Below, piece after piece: positions 63,955 through 64,000 of a DNA stretch of 64,000 bases. Every line of letters starts with the position of its first letter. Within the stretch, counting starts at the first letter, position 1. The stretch spans positions 248,001 through 312,000 of the forward strand of contig PERI01000003.1 in the NCBI GenBank assembly GCA_002928515.1, in the 5' to 3' direction. Under the pieces are notes generated by a model. It did no database searches. It was not told the DNA's origin and saw only the letters and a program-made list of their open reading frames with translations. The position numbers were made by a program, and so were the translations under genes. The stretch comes from Hyphomicrobium sp. (lineage in GTDB: Bacteria > Pseudomonadota > Alphaproteobacteria > Rhizobiales > Hyphomicrobiaceae).

Positions 63955-64000
63955 AGTGCGGTCCGGTTACTGGCCCAGCTGGTGCCAGCCGCAGGACCTA

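Overview
The window looks like chromosome of a methylotrophic alphaproteobacterium of the Hyphomicrobiales, most probably Hyphomicrobium-like. The case rests on gene content: a compact cluster for the tetrahydromethanopterin (H4MPT) and methylofuran one-carbon cofactors (mptG, mtdB, mch, fae and mfn-type genes), a complete pqqABCDE operon as expected for PQQ-dependent methanol oxidation, a small class I cytochrome c, and alphaproteobacterial housekeeping genes. Base composition is moderate-to-high GC with short intergenic gaps. No rRNA, CRISPR array, transposase or integrase was seen.

Layout. 1-14 kb: oligopeptidase B, several small stress-type or unknown proteins (CsbD-like, a 48-residue basic protein), a membrane protein carrying a phage-primase-like winged helix, a structured intergenic stretch that may encode a small RNA, CutA, NAD kinase, a nitroreductase, and two related secreted repeat proteins (one with a von Willebrand A domain). 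14.5-18 kb: an orphan amino-acid binding protein divergent from cystathionine beta-lyase, and a polytopic membrane protein. 18.1-26.5 kb: a type I secretion locus with an HlyC-like acyltransferase, ABC exporter, membrane fusion protein, and a long RTX phosphoesterase. The exporter genes are intact, but the acyltransferase and the cargo each carry an in-frame stop, and the acyltransferase also lacks its catalytic His. 26.5-35.7 kb: housekeeping genes (transglutaminase-like protein, pyrophosphatase, NUDIX, oxalate/formate-type MFS carrier, ClpP-fold protein, complex I accessory subunit, DUF192, double cold-shock protein, glyoxalase, YhiN-type flavoprotein) and tRNA-Arg and tRNA-Pro.

35.9-44.3 kb is assimilatory sulfate reduction: cysH (APS reductase), cysD and cysN, then two TauE/SafE permeases, convergent with cysJ-cysI. 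Together these take sulfate to sulfide. No cysTWA-type sulfate ABC importer is present here, so one of the permeases may move sulfate or sulfite. 45-48.5 kb is pqqABCDE, followed by a secreted cytochrome c.

49-64 kb is the C1 cofactor cluster. folK, a pterin carbinolamine dehydratase, folB and a dihydropteroate-synthase-like protein deal with the pterin. mptG makes the ribofuranosylaminobenzene phosphate part. MfnB-, MfnE- and MfnF-like proteins make the furan part, and ATP-grasp ligases probably add amino acids. fae, mtdB and mch use the finished H4MPT to oxidise formaldehyde. Several members (CitG-like, HisA-like, DUF447, a methyltransferase) have no assigned step and are the best candidates for missing reactions of these pathways.
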